A stretch of 64,000 bases of DNA, taken from an uncultured Actinomycetes bacterium. GTDB taxonomy: Bacteria; Actinomycetota; Actinomycetes; Nanopelagicales; Nanopelagicaceae. The position numbers and the translations under genes are program-made. Of the stretch, positions 33,852 to 41,647 are shown in pieces (positions within the stretch are counted from its first letter, which is position 1; the number at the start of each line of letters is the position of its first letter). Under the pieces are notes generated by a model, which was not told the DNA's origin, searched no databases, and was given only the letters and a program-made list of their open reading frames with translations. The stretch covers positions 1 through 64,000 of the forward strand of contig CAIMOX010000013.1 of assembly GCA_903843225.1 (NCBI GenBank), written 5' to 3'.

Positions 33852-34796
33852 GTGCGCCGACCCCTTGCCACCTTAATATGTCTTCTTGGATTGCTCATAC
33901 CAAGTAGCGCATACGCTGACGCAAGCCTAAGTGCTCTCCCTGCAATTCCTGAGTATCAATTTCCAGCGCTCGTTGATCAACCAGTCTCAGATCTACTTGC
34001 CGTCTCGTTACCTTCAATATCTACAGATATGCCCAAGCCTTATAAAGATCGCTGTCATGTGCAACAGAATCTCACATCAACAACAGCAAGTTGTCTTTAT
34101 GGGAATCTCGGCTCAAAGACCACGATTGTGCTCTTTGGTGATAGTCACGCACTTAGTTGGTTCCCGGCAATTGAAAAATTAGCGATCGCGAAGAAGTGGC
34201 GTTTACTCTCACTTACAATGTCATCTTGCTGGCCCGCGACAATGCCTGCATGGAACCCTGCGACAAATGTATTAATGAACAATTGTGCAATCTGGCGAAA
34301 GAGTGCGTTGAATCAAATTGCCCAAGTAAAGCCTTATCTGACCTTCATCACTGGCACTCGAGGCTTTGCAACCGTCGATAATGCAGGAAATGTTTTAGCA
34401 GGTGATGCGCGGAGCGCTGCCTGGCAAGCTGGAATCGCAACGACAATTAATGCGATCAAACACGTATCGAAGAATACAGTGATGATTAGCGATACTCCGG
34501 TCTCGCTCTACAACGTCGCTGATTGCTTGAGCTATTCTCTAGATAGCATTTCATACTGTGCCACCGCCTCTTCAACGGCAATCAGCACAGAGTGGCTTAC
34601 ACTCGAGCGGGATACAGCTGCATCATTAGGAATCCTCTGGATTAACCCAACCGAATGGATCTGCATTACCGATCCCTGCAGCCCAATCTCCGGTGATAAT
34701 GCGATCTACAGAGATGGGGGACATTTAACAGCATCGTTCGCGGTTCATCTCGAAGCTCCACTTTGGGCAGAACTCTCTAGCGAACTTACTCACTAA
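33852..34796 (+). CDS. Secreted SGNH-fold hydrolase/acyltransferase-type protein
   Basis: 314 aa. A signal peptide (LATLICLLGLLIPSSAYA) is followed by an SGNH domain like the C-terminal domain of membrane acyltransferases (OatA/acyltransferase-3 partners): LFGDSHALSWFPA holds the Ser nucleophile and DGGHLTASFA the Asp-His pair near the end. Several Cys suggest disulfides outside the membrane. No acyltransferase-3 membrane domain is attached or adjacent. It likely adds or removes acyl groups on an envelope polymer; the substrate is unknown. Start GTG 33852 has no clear ribosome site. Confidence 0.82.
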   Translation: MRRPLATLICLLGLLIPSSAYADASLSALPAIPEYQFPALVDQPVSDLLAVSLPSISTDMPKPYKDRCHVQQNLTSTTASCLYGNLGSKTTIVLFGDSHALSWFPAIEKLAIAKKWRLLSLTMSSCWPATMPAWNPATNVLMNNCAIWRKSALNQIAQVKPYLTFITGTRGFATVDNAGNVLAGDARSAAWQAGIATTINAIKHVSKNTVMISDTPVSLYNVADCLSYSLDSISYCATASSTAISTEWLTLERDTAASLGILWINPTEWICITDPCSPISGDNAIYRDGGHLTASFAVHLEAPLWAELSSELTH

Positions 34797-34814
34797 CGAC
34801 CTAATTTGTAGCGA

Positions 34815-35792
34815 CTACTCGGTTGGGTAAGTAAGACCGATCTGGGCTCGAACCGCATCCATAACCTTCATAATCTCGACCGTTTCAGCCAAGCTCATGA
34901 TGGGACTTTCAGTAACTCCTTGGCGGATACATTCTTCAACATGGATTCCTTGGTATTGCCGACCCTGACCTTTTATAGCCTCTTGGTATTCGCGTAGGAC
35001 TTCACCCTCGATATCTATTACTCGAAATGATGTCTGGCCATAGAACGAACGATCGAGATCGACTCGGGCGAGTGAGCCCACGATGCTTGCAGTCACAGGT
35101 CCTGCTCCCAAGAACGATACTGTCATTGTTGCCTGCTTACCACCTGCGTACTCAAAGATCATCGATGTTGTTGCATCAGCGCCATCGTTATTGAATCTAG
35201 CCTTCGCAGTTATCGCAGCGGGCTTACCGAAGATGCGATGCGCTAACGAGATTGGATAAATCCCAAGATCGAGTAGTGCTCCGCCACCAAGTGCACGCTC
35301 GACTAATCGTGGAACATGAGTGAGTGCTTGACTATGGTCGGCAGTAAGAAGTTCGATCTCTCCGAGTGAACCAGAATTGATAACTTCAAAGACTGCGTTC
35401 ATGGTTGGTAAGAAACGAGTCCACATCGCCTCCATCACAAAGAGATTCTTCTCTTTGGCGAGTGTGTAAATTTCTTGCGCCTCTTTGGCGTTAATGGTGA
35501 ATGGCTTCTCAACTAATAAATGTTTCCCAGCGTTAAGCGCTAGAAGCGCATCGCGCTTATGAAAGGGATGGATCGTCGAGATGTAGATGATATCTACCTC
35601 AGGATCGGCAACGAGCGCCTCATACCCTTGATGGCGGTTTGGAATCCCGAATCGATCGGCAAAGGCGTTCGCCTTACCGAGATCACGGGCACCTACGGCC
35701 TGAATCGTTAGTCCTGCGTGCTGGAAATCTTGGGCCACTTCTGAAGCGATCCAGCCAGCGCTCAAAAACCCCCAGCGAAGATCGCTACTCAT
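34815..35792 (-). CDS. Gfo/Idh/MocA-family oxidoreductase
   Basis: 325 aa NAD(P)-dependent sugar or cyclitol dehydrogenase. The nucleotide-binding fold is at the N-terminus (WGFLSAGWIASEVAQDF, GxGxxA-like), HPFHKRDALLALNAGKHLLVEKPF holds the EKP catalytic lysine, and LLDLGIYPISLAHRIFG is the His-region equivalent. The set is close to the dihydrodiol / D-xylose dehydrogenase branch. Substrate cannot be stated. A GGGAG site lies 8 bases before the ATG. It is convergent with the SGNH gene and not in an obvious operon. Confidence 0.88.
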   Translation of the reverse strand: MSSDLRWGFLSAGWIASEVAQDFQHAGLTIQAVGARDLGKANAFADRFGIPNRHQGYEALVADPEVDIIYISTIHPFHKRDALLALNAGKHLLVEKPFTINAKEAQEIYTLAKEKNLFVMEAMWTRFLPTMNAVFEVINSGSLGEIELLTADHSQALTHVPRLVERALGGGALLDLGIYPISLAHRIFGKPAAITAKARFNNDGADATTSMIFEYAGGKQATMTVSFLGAGPVTASIVGSLARVDLDRSFYGQTSFRVIDIEGEVLREYQEAIKGQGRQYQGIHVEECIRQGVTESPIMSLAETVEIMKVMDAVRAQIGLTYPTE

Positions 35793-35831
35793 GCGTGAAA
35801 CTCCCTACATTAAAAGTGCCTAGATAGAGCA

Positions 35832-35939
35832 TTAACCCTTGGAAGACTTCTTCTCCTGCTTCGCGGCGCGCTTCTCCTTGAGGGAGAGCTTTGGCTCCTT
35901 CTTGGTATTTGCATTGCTCTTCTGCTCTTTATTTGCCAT
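35832..35939 (-). CDS. Small lysine-rich protein, 35 aa
   Basis: Short frame ATG to TAA preceded by AGGA close to the ATG, coding for a very basic peptide (core EPKLSLKEKRAAKQEKKS; 14 Lys or Arg in 35). Small proteins of this make-up with a LKEKRA(A/K)K core are common in Actinobacteria and remain uncharacterised; nucleic-acid or ribosome binding is a guess. It lies upstream of the Gfo/Idh/MocA gene, with 39 bases between, and could share its transcript. Confidence 0.65.
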   Translation of the reverse strand: MANKEQKSNANTKKEPKLSLKEKRAAKQEKKSSKG

Positions 35940-36010
35940 TTTCCTGTGACCTTCCTTAAATCGACTGTGAAATTAATGATAGTCCTTAATTCGTGCTTTA
36001 GAATGCATCT

Positions 36011-36304
36011 ATGAATAAAAAAGCCTCAGCAGTACTAGCACTCTCACTCATCCTTGGCCTTGCAATCGGAAGTTCTGCCCAGGCAGCATCTCCAAGCGCT
36101 AAGCCAGCGGTTGCCACTAAGAAGAAGCCAGCGGTTGCCACTAAGAAGAAGCCAGCGGTTGCCACTGCAAAGGAAGGCACAGCCACTCATGAGATGTCTG
36201 AAGCCTCTACAGGCACTGGCGAGGAAGGCTCACAGAAGGTTGCTAAGGCAAAAACTTCTGTCATCAAGAAGAAGCCAGCACCAAAGGCATCACCAAAGAA
36301 GTAA
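36011..36304 (+). CDS. Small secreted Lys/Ala-rich repeat protein
   Basis: 97 aa. The signal peptide (VLALSLILGLAIGSSAQA) is followed by a low-complexity basic tail with three KPAVAT(K/A)K units, then an acidic middle (EMSEASTGTGEEG) and a basic end (KKKPAPKASPKK). No family recognised. The tail resembles histone-H1-like or wall-associated Lys/Ala/Pro tails. It ends at a strong bidirectional terminator. A polymeric or wall-binding role is a guess. Confidence 0.75.
   Translation: MNKKASAVLALSLILGLAIGSSAQAASPSAKPAVATKKKPAVATKKKPAVATAKEGTATHEMSEASTGTGEEGSQKVAKAKTSVIKKKPAPKASPKK
36101..36172 (+). repeat. Three tandem 24-bp repeats inside secreted protein gene
   Basis: Unit AAGCCAGCGGTTGCCACTAA plus GAAG, three head-to-tail copies; the first two are identical and the third differs in its last bases. 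It codes for the KPAVATKK peptide unit and is a candidate for copy-number variation by slippage. Confidence 0.9.
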
Positions 36305-36330
36305 TTACTCTCTAGCTTGAGAGCAAGAAG

Positions 36331-36362
36331 AAACCCCCGCAGACACTTGGCTGCGGGGGTTT
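36331..36362. terminator. Bidirectional Rho-independent terminator
   Basis: 12-bp stem AAACCCCCGCAG / CTGCGGGGGTTT with an 8-base loop; T-rich on both strands. It serves the gene at 36011 on the plus strand and ctaE (stop at 36377) on the minus strand. Confidence 0.85.
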
Positions 36363-36376
36363 CTTTATCTAACTTT

Positions 36377-36982
36377 TTAGATGACCGAGAGAGTTAAGGC
36401 CGTGAGCACTGCGGCGATTGCACACCATGTGAACCATGATTGCACAACGCGCTGGCGCCAAAGATCTAACTCGTGAGGTAGGTCTGTGGTGCGGTTACGG
36501 ATCAAGATACCGAGTGCGATAAATGAACCAAGGAAGTAGTGGAAGAGTCCGCTACCGGCCATTAAGACCCAGTTTGATGCATAGGCACCATTGAAGCTGA
36601 CAACGCCACCATCATCGGTAAGAAGAAATGGCATATGTGCCATCTGCTTCCACTGGAGGTATCCACCAACAAGAAGTACTACAAAGGTCACAATAGATGT
36701 GAGGTTTCGAGTCTGCTTGTTCTCTTGTCCCAAACGATGGCTGATCGCTGCGATCACAAATGGAATCGCAACTTGCCAGGCCGAAGAGATGGAGTAGTGG
36801 TGGACGCCCTTAGGCAACCAGCCACCGTTGTTATTGAGGTTACGTAGGTAGAAGTAAGAGAAGATCATTCCGAAGAGGAATGAACCATCTGCAACGATGA
36901 GCAGTCTTACTCCAAGGCGCTCACGACGACCAACAGCTGCATCAGAATCGTGGTGAACGCGGAACTCTGTATCTGCGCTCAT
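36377..36982 (-). CDS. ctaE: Cytochrome c oxidase subunit III
   Basis: 201 aa, five predicted membrane helices, short actinobacterial form of subunit III. The sequence GVRLLIVADGSFLFGMIFSYFYLRN near the N-terminus and the C-terminal WFTWCAIAAVLTALTL are typical. It supports stability and proton uptake of the aa3 oxidase. Last gene of the operon; it ends at the bidirectional terminator and starts three bases after the ctaD stop. Confidence 0.93.
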   Translation of the reverse strand: MSADTEFRVHHDSDAAVGRRERLGVRLLIVADGSFLFGMIFSYFYLRNLNNNGGWLPKGVHHYSISSAWQVAIPFVIAAISHRLGQENKQTRNLTSIVTFVVLLVGGYLQWKQMAHMPFLLTDDGGVVSFNGAYASNWVLMAGSGLFHYFLGSFIALGILIRNRTTDLPHELDLWRQRVVQSWFTWCAIAAVLTALTLSVI

Positions 36983-36985
36983 GAG

Positions 36986-38872
36986 TTACTTACCCTTTCC
37001 ATAGCCGTAAGGATCACTTGTGATGATAGGTAGTTCATCAAAGTTGGTGAGTGGTACTGGATAAGGAACTGTCCACTCGAGTGTCTTTGCTCCCCATGGG
37101 TTCATAGGGGCAACCTTGCCCTTGTTCCATGAGTGAATGACGGCCCAGAGAAGAACAATCATTCCGATTCCGACGCTGTAAGCACCGATCGTTGATACGA
37201 GGTTCGAGTTTTTGTAGAAGGCTGCATAGTCGATAACACGACGAGGCTGACCTTCAGCTCCGGCCATAAACATTCCGAAGAAGAGAACGTTGAAGCCGAT
37301 CTGTACCAACCAGAACGAGATGTAGCCAGCGCGCTCATTGAGCATGCGCCCTGTCATCTTTGGGTACCAGTAAGCGAGTCCGCCGATGGCTCCTGTAAGT
37401 GCAGCACCCATCAATGTGAAGTGGAAGTGTGCGGTCACGAACATTGAACCATGGAGGTAATTATCAGCAGGAACGTCTGAGAGATAAATCCCGGTGATTC
37501 CACCGATCAAGAAGTCCCAGATAAAGGCGAAGACAGAGAGCATTGGCAACTTAAGCCAAGGTTTGCCGCGCCAGATAGTTCCGATCAATACCAAGAACAG
37601 GAGTCCAGTAGGAATCGAGATCATCTCGGTAGTAACCATGAATGGACCGTTCAGCGAAGGTGCCCAACCCGCTAGGTACATGTGGTGAGCCCATACAAGT
37701 ACTGAAAGTCCGGCGATACCTGCGAAGCCCAAGATTGCGGCGTTGTAAGAGAAGAGCGGCTTTCTTACGAAGACCGGAGCAATCTCCATGAGAGCTGCAA
37801 CACCTGGGATCAAGATGACGTAAACCTCTGGGTGACCCATGATCCAGAAGAGGTTGGCGTAGAGCCAGCCACTTCCACCCATATTGGCGTCGAAGAAGCC
37901 AGTGTTAAAGGTTCGATCAAGTCCGGTCTGCACCATGGCAAGCATGAATGTTGGGAAAGCAGGGATAGCGAGTGCAACCGAGATCGTTGCTCCGATAACG
38001 AAGATCGGCACGCGGTTCCATTTCATACCCTTAGTACGCATTGCAACAACGGTTGTCGTGATGTTCATACCGGCAACTGCTGTCGAGACCGCGAAAATGA
38101 TAATTGTCGCGATAAATGAGTTCATGCCTGGCCCAGCCTGAGTGCTGAGAGGTGCATAAGCAGTCCAACCGGTTGGGATTCCACCAAGGAACCAAGCGCT
38201 ACAAAGCACTGGAATCGCAGTGAAGAGAACCCACCAGGAGAGCGCGTTGAGGCGAGGGAAGGCCATATCGTAGGCACCGATCATGATCGGCATGATGTAG
38301 TTACCAAATGGGCCCGTCGCAACGATAATCATTGCGATGATCATGGTGATTCCATGAAGACCAACGAGTGAGTTATAGACAACCGGCGTAACGAAGTGGG
38401 CGCCTGGTCGAGCTAAGTTTGTACGAATCATCATCGCCATGGTTCCGCCCACGCCAAGCATCGTCATGACGCCTACGAGGTATTGGATACCAACAACTTT
38501 GTGATCTGTGCAGTACTTGAAATAACGCTTTGTTCCCTGGCCATCACCAGCGAGATAAAGAATTTCTTCATCAGTGAGATCTTTGCCGATTAACCAGCGC
38601 CATGGACCAATGAAGGCTCCGATACCGACCATGAATCCAACTGACCAAGAGAGCATCGCGCCAAGAAGGACGATGTTATTGTCGTGTGAACTTAGTGGAT
38701 CAGCGACTTTGTCGGTATAGGTCGTGTAAAGGCTATGAAGACCGTAGTACGCAGCGAGAGCGAAGATCACTCCAACAACTACACCAGTTCCCATATGTAA
38801 GCGAGTAATCAGACTGCGCTTTGGATTTGGTACTGGACGTGCGCTTGCAGGCGCTTTATCTAAAGTACTCAT
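36986..38872 (-). CDS. ctaD: Cytochrome c oxidase subunit I
   Basis: 628 aa catalytic subunit of the aa3 heme-copper oxidase, which reduces O2 and pumps protons. Twelve or more helices; MGHPEVYV carries the CuB-ligand His and cross-linked Tyr, VWAHHMYLAG two more CuB His, and HFHFTLMG heme ligands. I chose ATG 38872 because AAGGAGGT lies eight bases upstream; the longer frame to 38902 would overlap this site. Its ATG overlaps the ctaC stop. Confidence 0.95.
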   Translation of the reverse strand: MSTLDKAPASARPVPNPKRSLITRLHMGTGVVVGVIFALAAYYGLHSLYTTYTDKVADPLSSHDNNIVLLGAMLSWSVGFMVGIGAFIGPWRWLIGKDLTDEEILYLAGDGQGTKRYFKYCTDHKVVGIQYLVGVMTMLGVGGTMAMMIRTNLARPGAHFVTPVVYNSLVGLHGITMIIAMIIVATGPFGNYIMPIMIGAYDMAFPRLNALSWWVLFTAIPVLCSAWFLGGIPTGWTAYAPLSTQAGPGMNSFIATIIIFAVSTAVAGMNITTTVVAMRTKGMKWNRVPIFVIGATISVALAIPAFPTFMLAMVQTGLDRTFNTGFFDANMGGSGWLYANLFWIMGHPEVYVILIPGVAALMEIAPVFVRKPLFSYNAAILGFAGIAGLSVLVWAHHMYLAGWAPSLNGPFMVTTEMISIPTGLLFLVLIGTIWRGKPWLKLPMLSVFAFIWDFLIGGITGIYLSDVPADNYLHGSMFVTAHFHFTLMGAALTGAIGGLAYWYPKMTGRMLNERAGYISFWLVQIGFNVLFFGMFMAGAEGQPRRVIDYAAFYKNSNLVSTIGAYSVGIGMIVLLWAVIHSWNKGKVAPMNPWGAKTLEWTVPYPVPLTNFDELPIITSDPYGYGKGK

Positions 38873-39669
38873 GCTGTGTGACCTCCTTGTGCAGTAACCC
38901 AAGCATTAAAGTCGGTCTTCGACATTACTGCTCCGTTGGTCTCCATATATGCGTGATAGAGGCCGCAAAGTTCGGCGCACTTCACCTCAATTGCGCCAAC
39001 CATTGTTGGGGTTGTATGAATAACGGTAGTGACCTGAGCATTGGCATCGACTTTAATGCCAAGCTGGACTGGCCAGAATGAGTGGTTTACATCCGCAGAT
39101 TTCACATCGAAGATCACTGGGACTCCGACTGGGAGGTTGAGATCATGCGTCTCAATTCCTTGAGCTGGGTAGTTGAAGGTCCAGAGCCATTGTGACCCAG
39201 TTACTTCAACTGTGATTGCACTCTTGGCATCATTTGCTGCGGCGACTGCTTGTGAGTTCACTTCTAGCAAACCCCAGACGATTGCAACAATGGTGAAAAG
39301 TAATGATCCCACGGTCCACAACACAACAATCGGACCGTTTGTGCGTATCGCTGGGCCATCTGGTGGTGGCGTATCGCCGCGGTGCGCATTGAGGAATGAG
39401 TTGGTAGCTACTGAGAGCACAATGCCGGCAATTGGCGCTGAGATGTAGGTGAACCAGATCATGATCGTTTCAGCTGATTTCATCTCTTTCGACATGATCG
39501 TTGGCATCCACTTTGGATAGAAATACTTGCCGAGGATTATAAAAATCGCTGTATAAGCCACGAATAGCCCGATGGTACGAGCAACATCGTTGCGCTTTAT
39601 GAAGCCGGTTGCACGCTCACCAGGGGTTGGTGGCAATGCTTCTACTGCGTGATCATCATGATTAGCCAT
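38869..39669 (-). CDS. ctaC: Cytochrome c oxidase subunit II
   Basis: 266 aa. Three hydrophobic segments (about 30-50, 65-85, 110-133), then a cupredoxin domain with the full CuA set: CAELCGLYHAYM with Cys-Cys-His-Met, and an upstream His in VNHSFWPVQL. SQWLWTFNYP is the electron-entry Trp region. It takes electrons from cytochrome c to CuA. ATG 39669 is used since GGTGA lies nine bases before it; GTG 39678 is possible. It overlaps the upstream cupredoxin gene by eight bases. Confidence 0.94.
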   Translation of the reverse strand: MANHDDHAVEALPPTPGERATGFIKRNDVARTIGLFVAYTAIFIILGKYFYPKWMPTIMSKEMKSAETIMIWFTYISAPIAGIVLSVATNSFLNAHRGDTPPPDGPAIRTNGPIVVLWTVGSLLFTIVAIVWGLLEVNSQAVAAANDAKSAITVEVTGSQWLWTFNYPAQGIETHDLNLPVGVPVIFDVKSADVNHSFWPVQLGIKVDANAQVTTVIHTTPTMVGAIEVKCAELCGLYHAYMETNGAVMSKTDFNAWVTAQGGHTA

Positions 39670-40408
39670 TGACGACACTCACCTTTCCAGACATAAATCC
39701 GCCTGCGCCCATTACAGCGCCGAACTTGGCATAGGTGCCGTCACCACATGGATATTCACAGTTCCAGACATATTCACCAGCGCCACCAGTAACAAACGAG
39801 AAGACAACGGTGTGTCCTTGGTTGTTTGTTCCTGGATCCTTTGTTGGGATGTTATTTCCTTTGTCATCAGCGACGACGCGAGGAAGTGGAACGTTTACAA
39901 AGAGCGGATCCTGCGTCTGAGTTGGAAGACCATGGAGAGTAAATGTGTGTTGGACATCTGTAGGCAAGATCGAAGCTGCTGCAACACCATCAAATGTTGC
40001 GGTGTTCTCTACGGTGCCAACAACCTTTGCAAAGTAATTCGTGTTCAGATGCTCACCACTGTCATAGACATGCAACGTCATTGTCACGTAAGCGTGAGCC
40101 GGGAGAACGAGATGAGTTGCCGGACCATATGAAGGCCAACCAGGATGCGAGCCACCGTTTGGCCCGTGCGATTTAGAGGCGACTGAATCTGGATAAACAC
40201 CCTCAGTGATGTAGGCATGCTTAAGGTTCTGGCCGTTGTAGTTGATCGTGCCGTTGACACTTGCATACATCTTGGCTTGAGGATCAGCCGAAACTTTATG
40301 CAATGTAAATCCGACTGCACCGACAACTGCTACGCCAAAGAAGAGGAAGGCGATAGCGCTTGCGATGCGCTTACCTCCCGAGACTTCAGTCTGCGTGGAG
40401 ATATCCAC
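39662..40408 (-). CDS. Membrane-anchored cupredoxin-like protein in the oxidase operon
   Basis: 248 aa from GTG 40408 (AAGGA six bases before it; the open frame extends to 40588 but has no better start). One N-terminal anchor (IASAIAFLFFGVAVVGAVGF) precedes an extracytoplasmic beta-rich domain with HLVLPAHAYVTMTLHVYD, VQHTFTLHG and a C-terminal copper-site-like end GEYVWNCEYPCG...GFMSGKVSVV. The two Cys are spaced like CuA (CxxxC) but the His that should follow is absent. It looks like a subunit-II-like or nitrosocyanin/sulfocyanin-like domain. First gene of the cta operon; a copper electron carrier or delivery role is inferred from position. Confidence 0.78.
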   Translation of the reverse strand: MDISTQTEVSGGKRIASAIAFLFFGVAVVGAVGFTLHKVSADPQAKMYASVNGTINYNGQNLKHAYITEGVYPDSVASKSHGPNGGSHPGWPSYGPATHLVLPAHAYVTMTLHVYDSGEHLNTNYFAKVVGTVENTATFDGVAAASILPTDVQHTFTLHGLPTQTQDPLFVNVPLPRVVADDKGNNIPTKDPGTNNQGHTVVFSFVTGGAGEYVWNCEYPCGDGTYAKFGAVMGAGGFMSGKVSVVNG

Positions 40409-40466
40409 TCGATTTCCTTCTTTCTGATCATGTCCTGAGCAAGTCAGGGCCAGCTTTGAGTCAAGA

Positions 40467-40479
40467 TTTCCTGAGGAAA
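40467..40479. promoter_or_regulatory. Perfect palindrome between divergent cta genes
   Basis: TTTCCT-G-AGGAAA, a 13-base perfect odd palindrome in the 179-base gap between the cupredoxin gene (minus) and ctaG (plus). TTGAGTCAA lies just upstream. It may be an operator for both oxidase units or a chance palindrome. Confidence 0.3.
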
Positions 40480-40587
40480 GGCTACGCTCTCTCCGTACAA
40501 CTGGATAGCCATTACTCCTCATTATTTGTATCTTTTTCATAACGGCTGCACGAGAGAGTGCGCCACAGAGAGTAGGTCTAGAGTTCA

Positions 40588-41370
40588 ATGAAATTAAGCC
40601 CGATCTGGGATATCGCCTTCGGGCTCACCCTCGCCACCATCACTTACTGGTACTTTGCTGAGAATCGAAAGCAGAGGACAGTCTCTCTCACTCGGCAGAT
40701 TCTCTTCTACCTCGCCATCACCTTGATGGCGATCATTCTGGTTGGCCCAGTCCCGCACAAGGCGGTGAATACCTTCTGGATTCATATGATCCAACACATC
40801 CTTCTGATGATGCTGATCTCCCCCCTTATCGTTCTGGGGTCGCCCTTCAAACTTCTGCTCTCCTCAACTAACTCTCAGGCAGGCCGTCTCGGTGCTGTGC
40901 TGGCCCGGAACATCCTTGTCCGACAACTCTTTAAGGCTGAGGTTGGTTTCGGAATTTTCTTGACGGTTTTAGTCCTCACTCACTTCTCACCGCTTGCCAA
41001 TGCAGGAATGCAGAATTCAAATATCCACTCCCTTGAGTTGATTCTCTTCTTAGTGGGGGGCGTGATCTATTACTACCCGGTGATTGAGGGTAACCCGCAG
41101 CCGTATCCCGTTCCTTATTCAAAGCGAGTTCTCTCACTCTTTGCCATGATGTTGCCTGAAACTATGACGGGCTTCTTCTTGTACTCCGGTAATCGTGTTC
41201 TCCATTCACTTCCACACCACACTTCGATGTCGATGGGGCTAAAGGATCAACACACTGGCGGCGCAATTATGTGGGCGATGGGAATGTTGATCGACTCAAT
41301 GTGGATAGTCTTAGCCGCTCGAGATTGGTTTGAGAATGAAAGATTATTAGCGGAGGCGGAAGATGAGTAA
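40588..41370 (+). CDS. ctaG: Cytochrome c oxidase assembly factor CtaG (caa3_CtaG type)
   Basis: 260 aa polytopic membrane protein with about seven helices. The family pattern is visible in NTFWIHMIQHILLMMLISPLIVLGSPF with paired His, HFSPLANAGMQNSNIHSLEL, PHHTSMSMGLKDQHTGGAIMWAMG. It assists assembly of the oxidase copper centre in Gram-positive bacteria. The gene is divergent from the cupredoxin-ctaC-D-E operon. Its stop region overlaps the start of the small gene at 41363 by eight bases. Confidence 0.9.
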   Translation: MKLSPIWDIAFGLTLATITYWYFAENRKQRTVSLTRQILFYLAITLMAIILVGPVPHKAVNTFWIHMIQHILLMMLISPLIVLGSPFKLLLSSTNSQAGRLGAVLARNILVRQLFKAEVGFGIFLTVLVLTHFSPLANAGMQNSNIHSLELILFLVGGVIYYYPVIEGNPQPYPVPYSKRVLSLFAMMLPETMTGFFLYSGNRVLHSLPHHTSMSMGLKDQHTGGAIMWAMGMLIDSMWIVLAARDWFENERLLAEAEDE

Positions 41371-41617
41371 CGAGACGCCACCCCCAGAGACACCTGCACC
41401 TGATCCCCATCGCAAATGGGTTTTGTGGGGCGTACCACTTTGCATCGTGATGGCGTTCTTTGAGTTAGATCGTGCACTCGGCGGCAATCACCGCAGTTGG
41501 GTATATGTTGCTGAATGGCCTTTCTTCGCGATTTTTGTGATTTATATGTATTGGAAGCTGGCCCAGCCCCAAGAGCCATTCGACGACTCAGCTGATCCCA
41601 AGCGCGAGATCGAATAG
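41363..41617 (+). CDS. Small two-helix membrane protein coupled to ctaG
   Basis: 84 aa. A Pro-rich N-terminus (PPPETPAPDPHRKW) is followed by two hydrophobic segments (about 19-38 and 46-66) and an acidic end. No family recognised. It overlaps ctaG by eight bases, so it is translated with it and may be an accessory of the oxidase or of CtaG. Confidence 0.78.
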   Translation: MSNETPPPETPAPDPHRKWVLWGVPLCIVMAFFELDRALGGNHRSWVYVAEWPFFAIFVIYMYWKLAQPQEPFDDSADPKREIE

Positions 41618-41636
41618 TAAGAACTCTTCCCGCAGT

Positions 41637-41642
41637 TAGACT
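41637..41642 (+). promoter_or_regulatory. -10 box of esterase gene, leaderless
   Basis: TAGACT, five bases before the GTG at 41648. No ribosome site is present. Confidence 0.4.
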
Positions 41643-41647
41643 TAATT

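Noticed and set aside
36101-36172. Short direct repeats as a CRISPR array
   Set aside because: The units are head to tail with no spacers, lie in frame within a coding gene and there are no cas genes.
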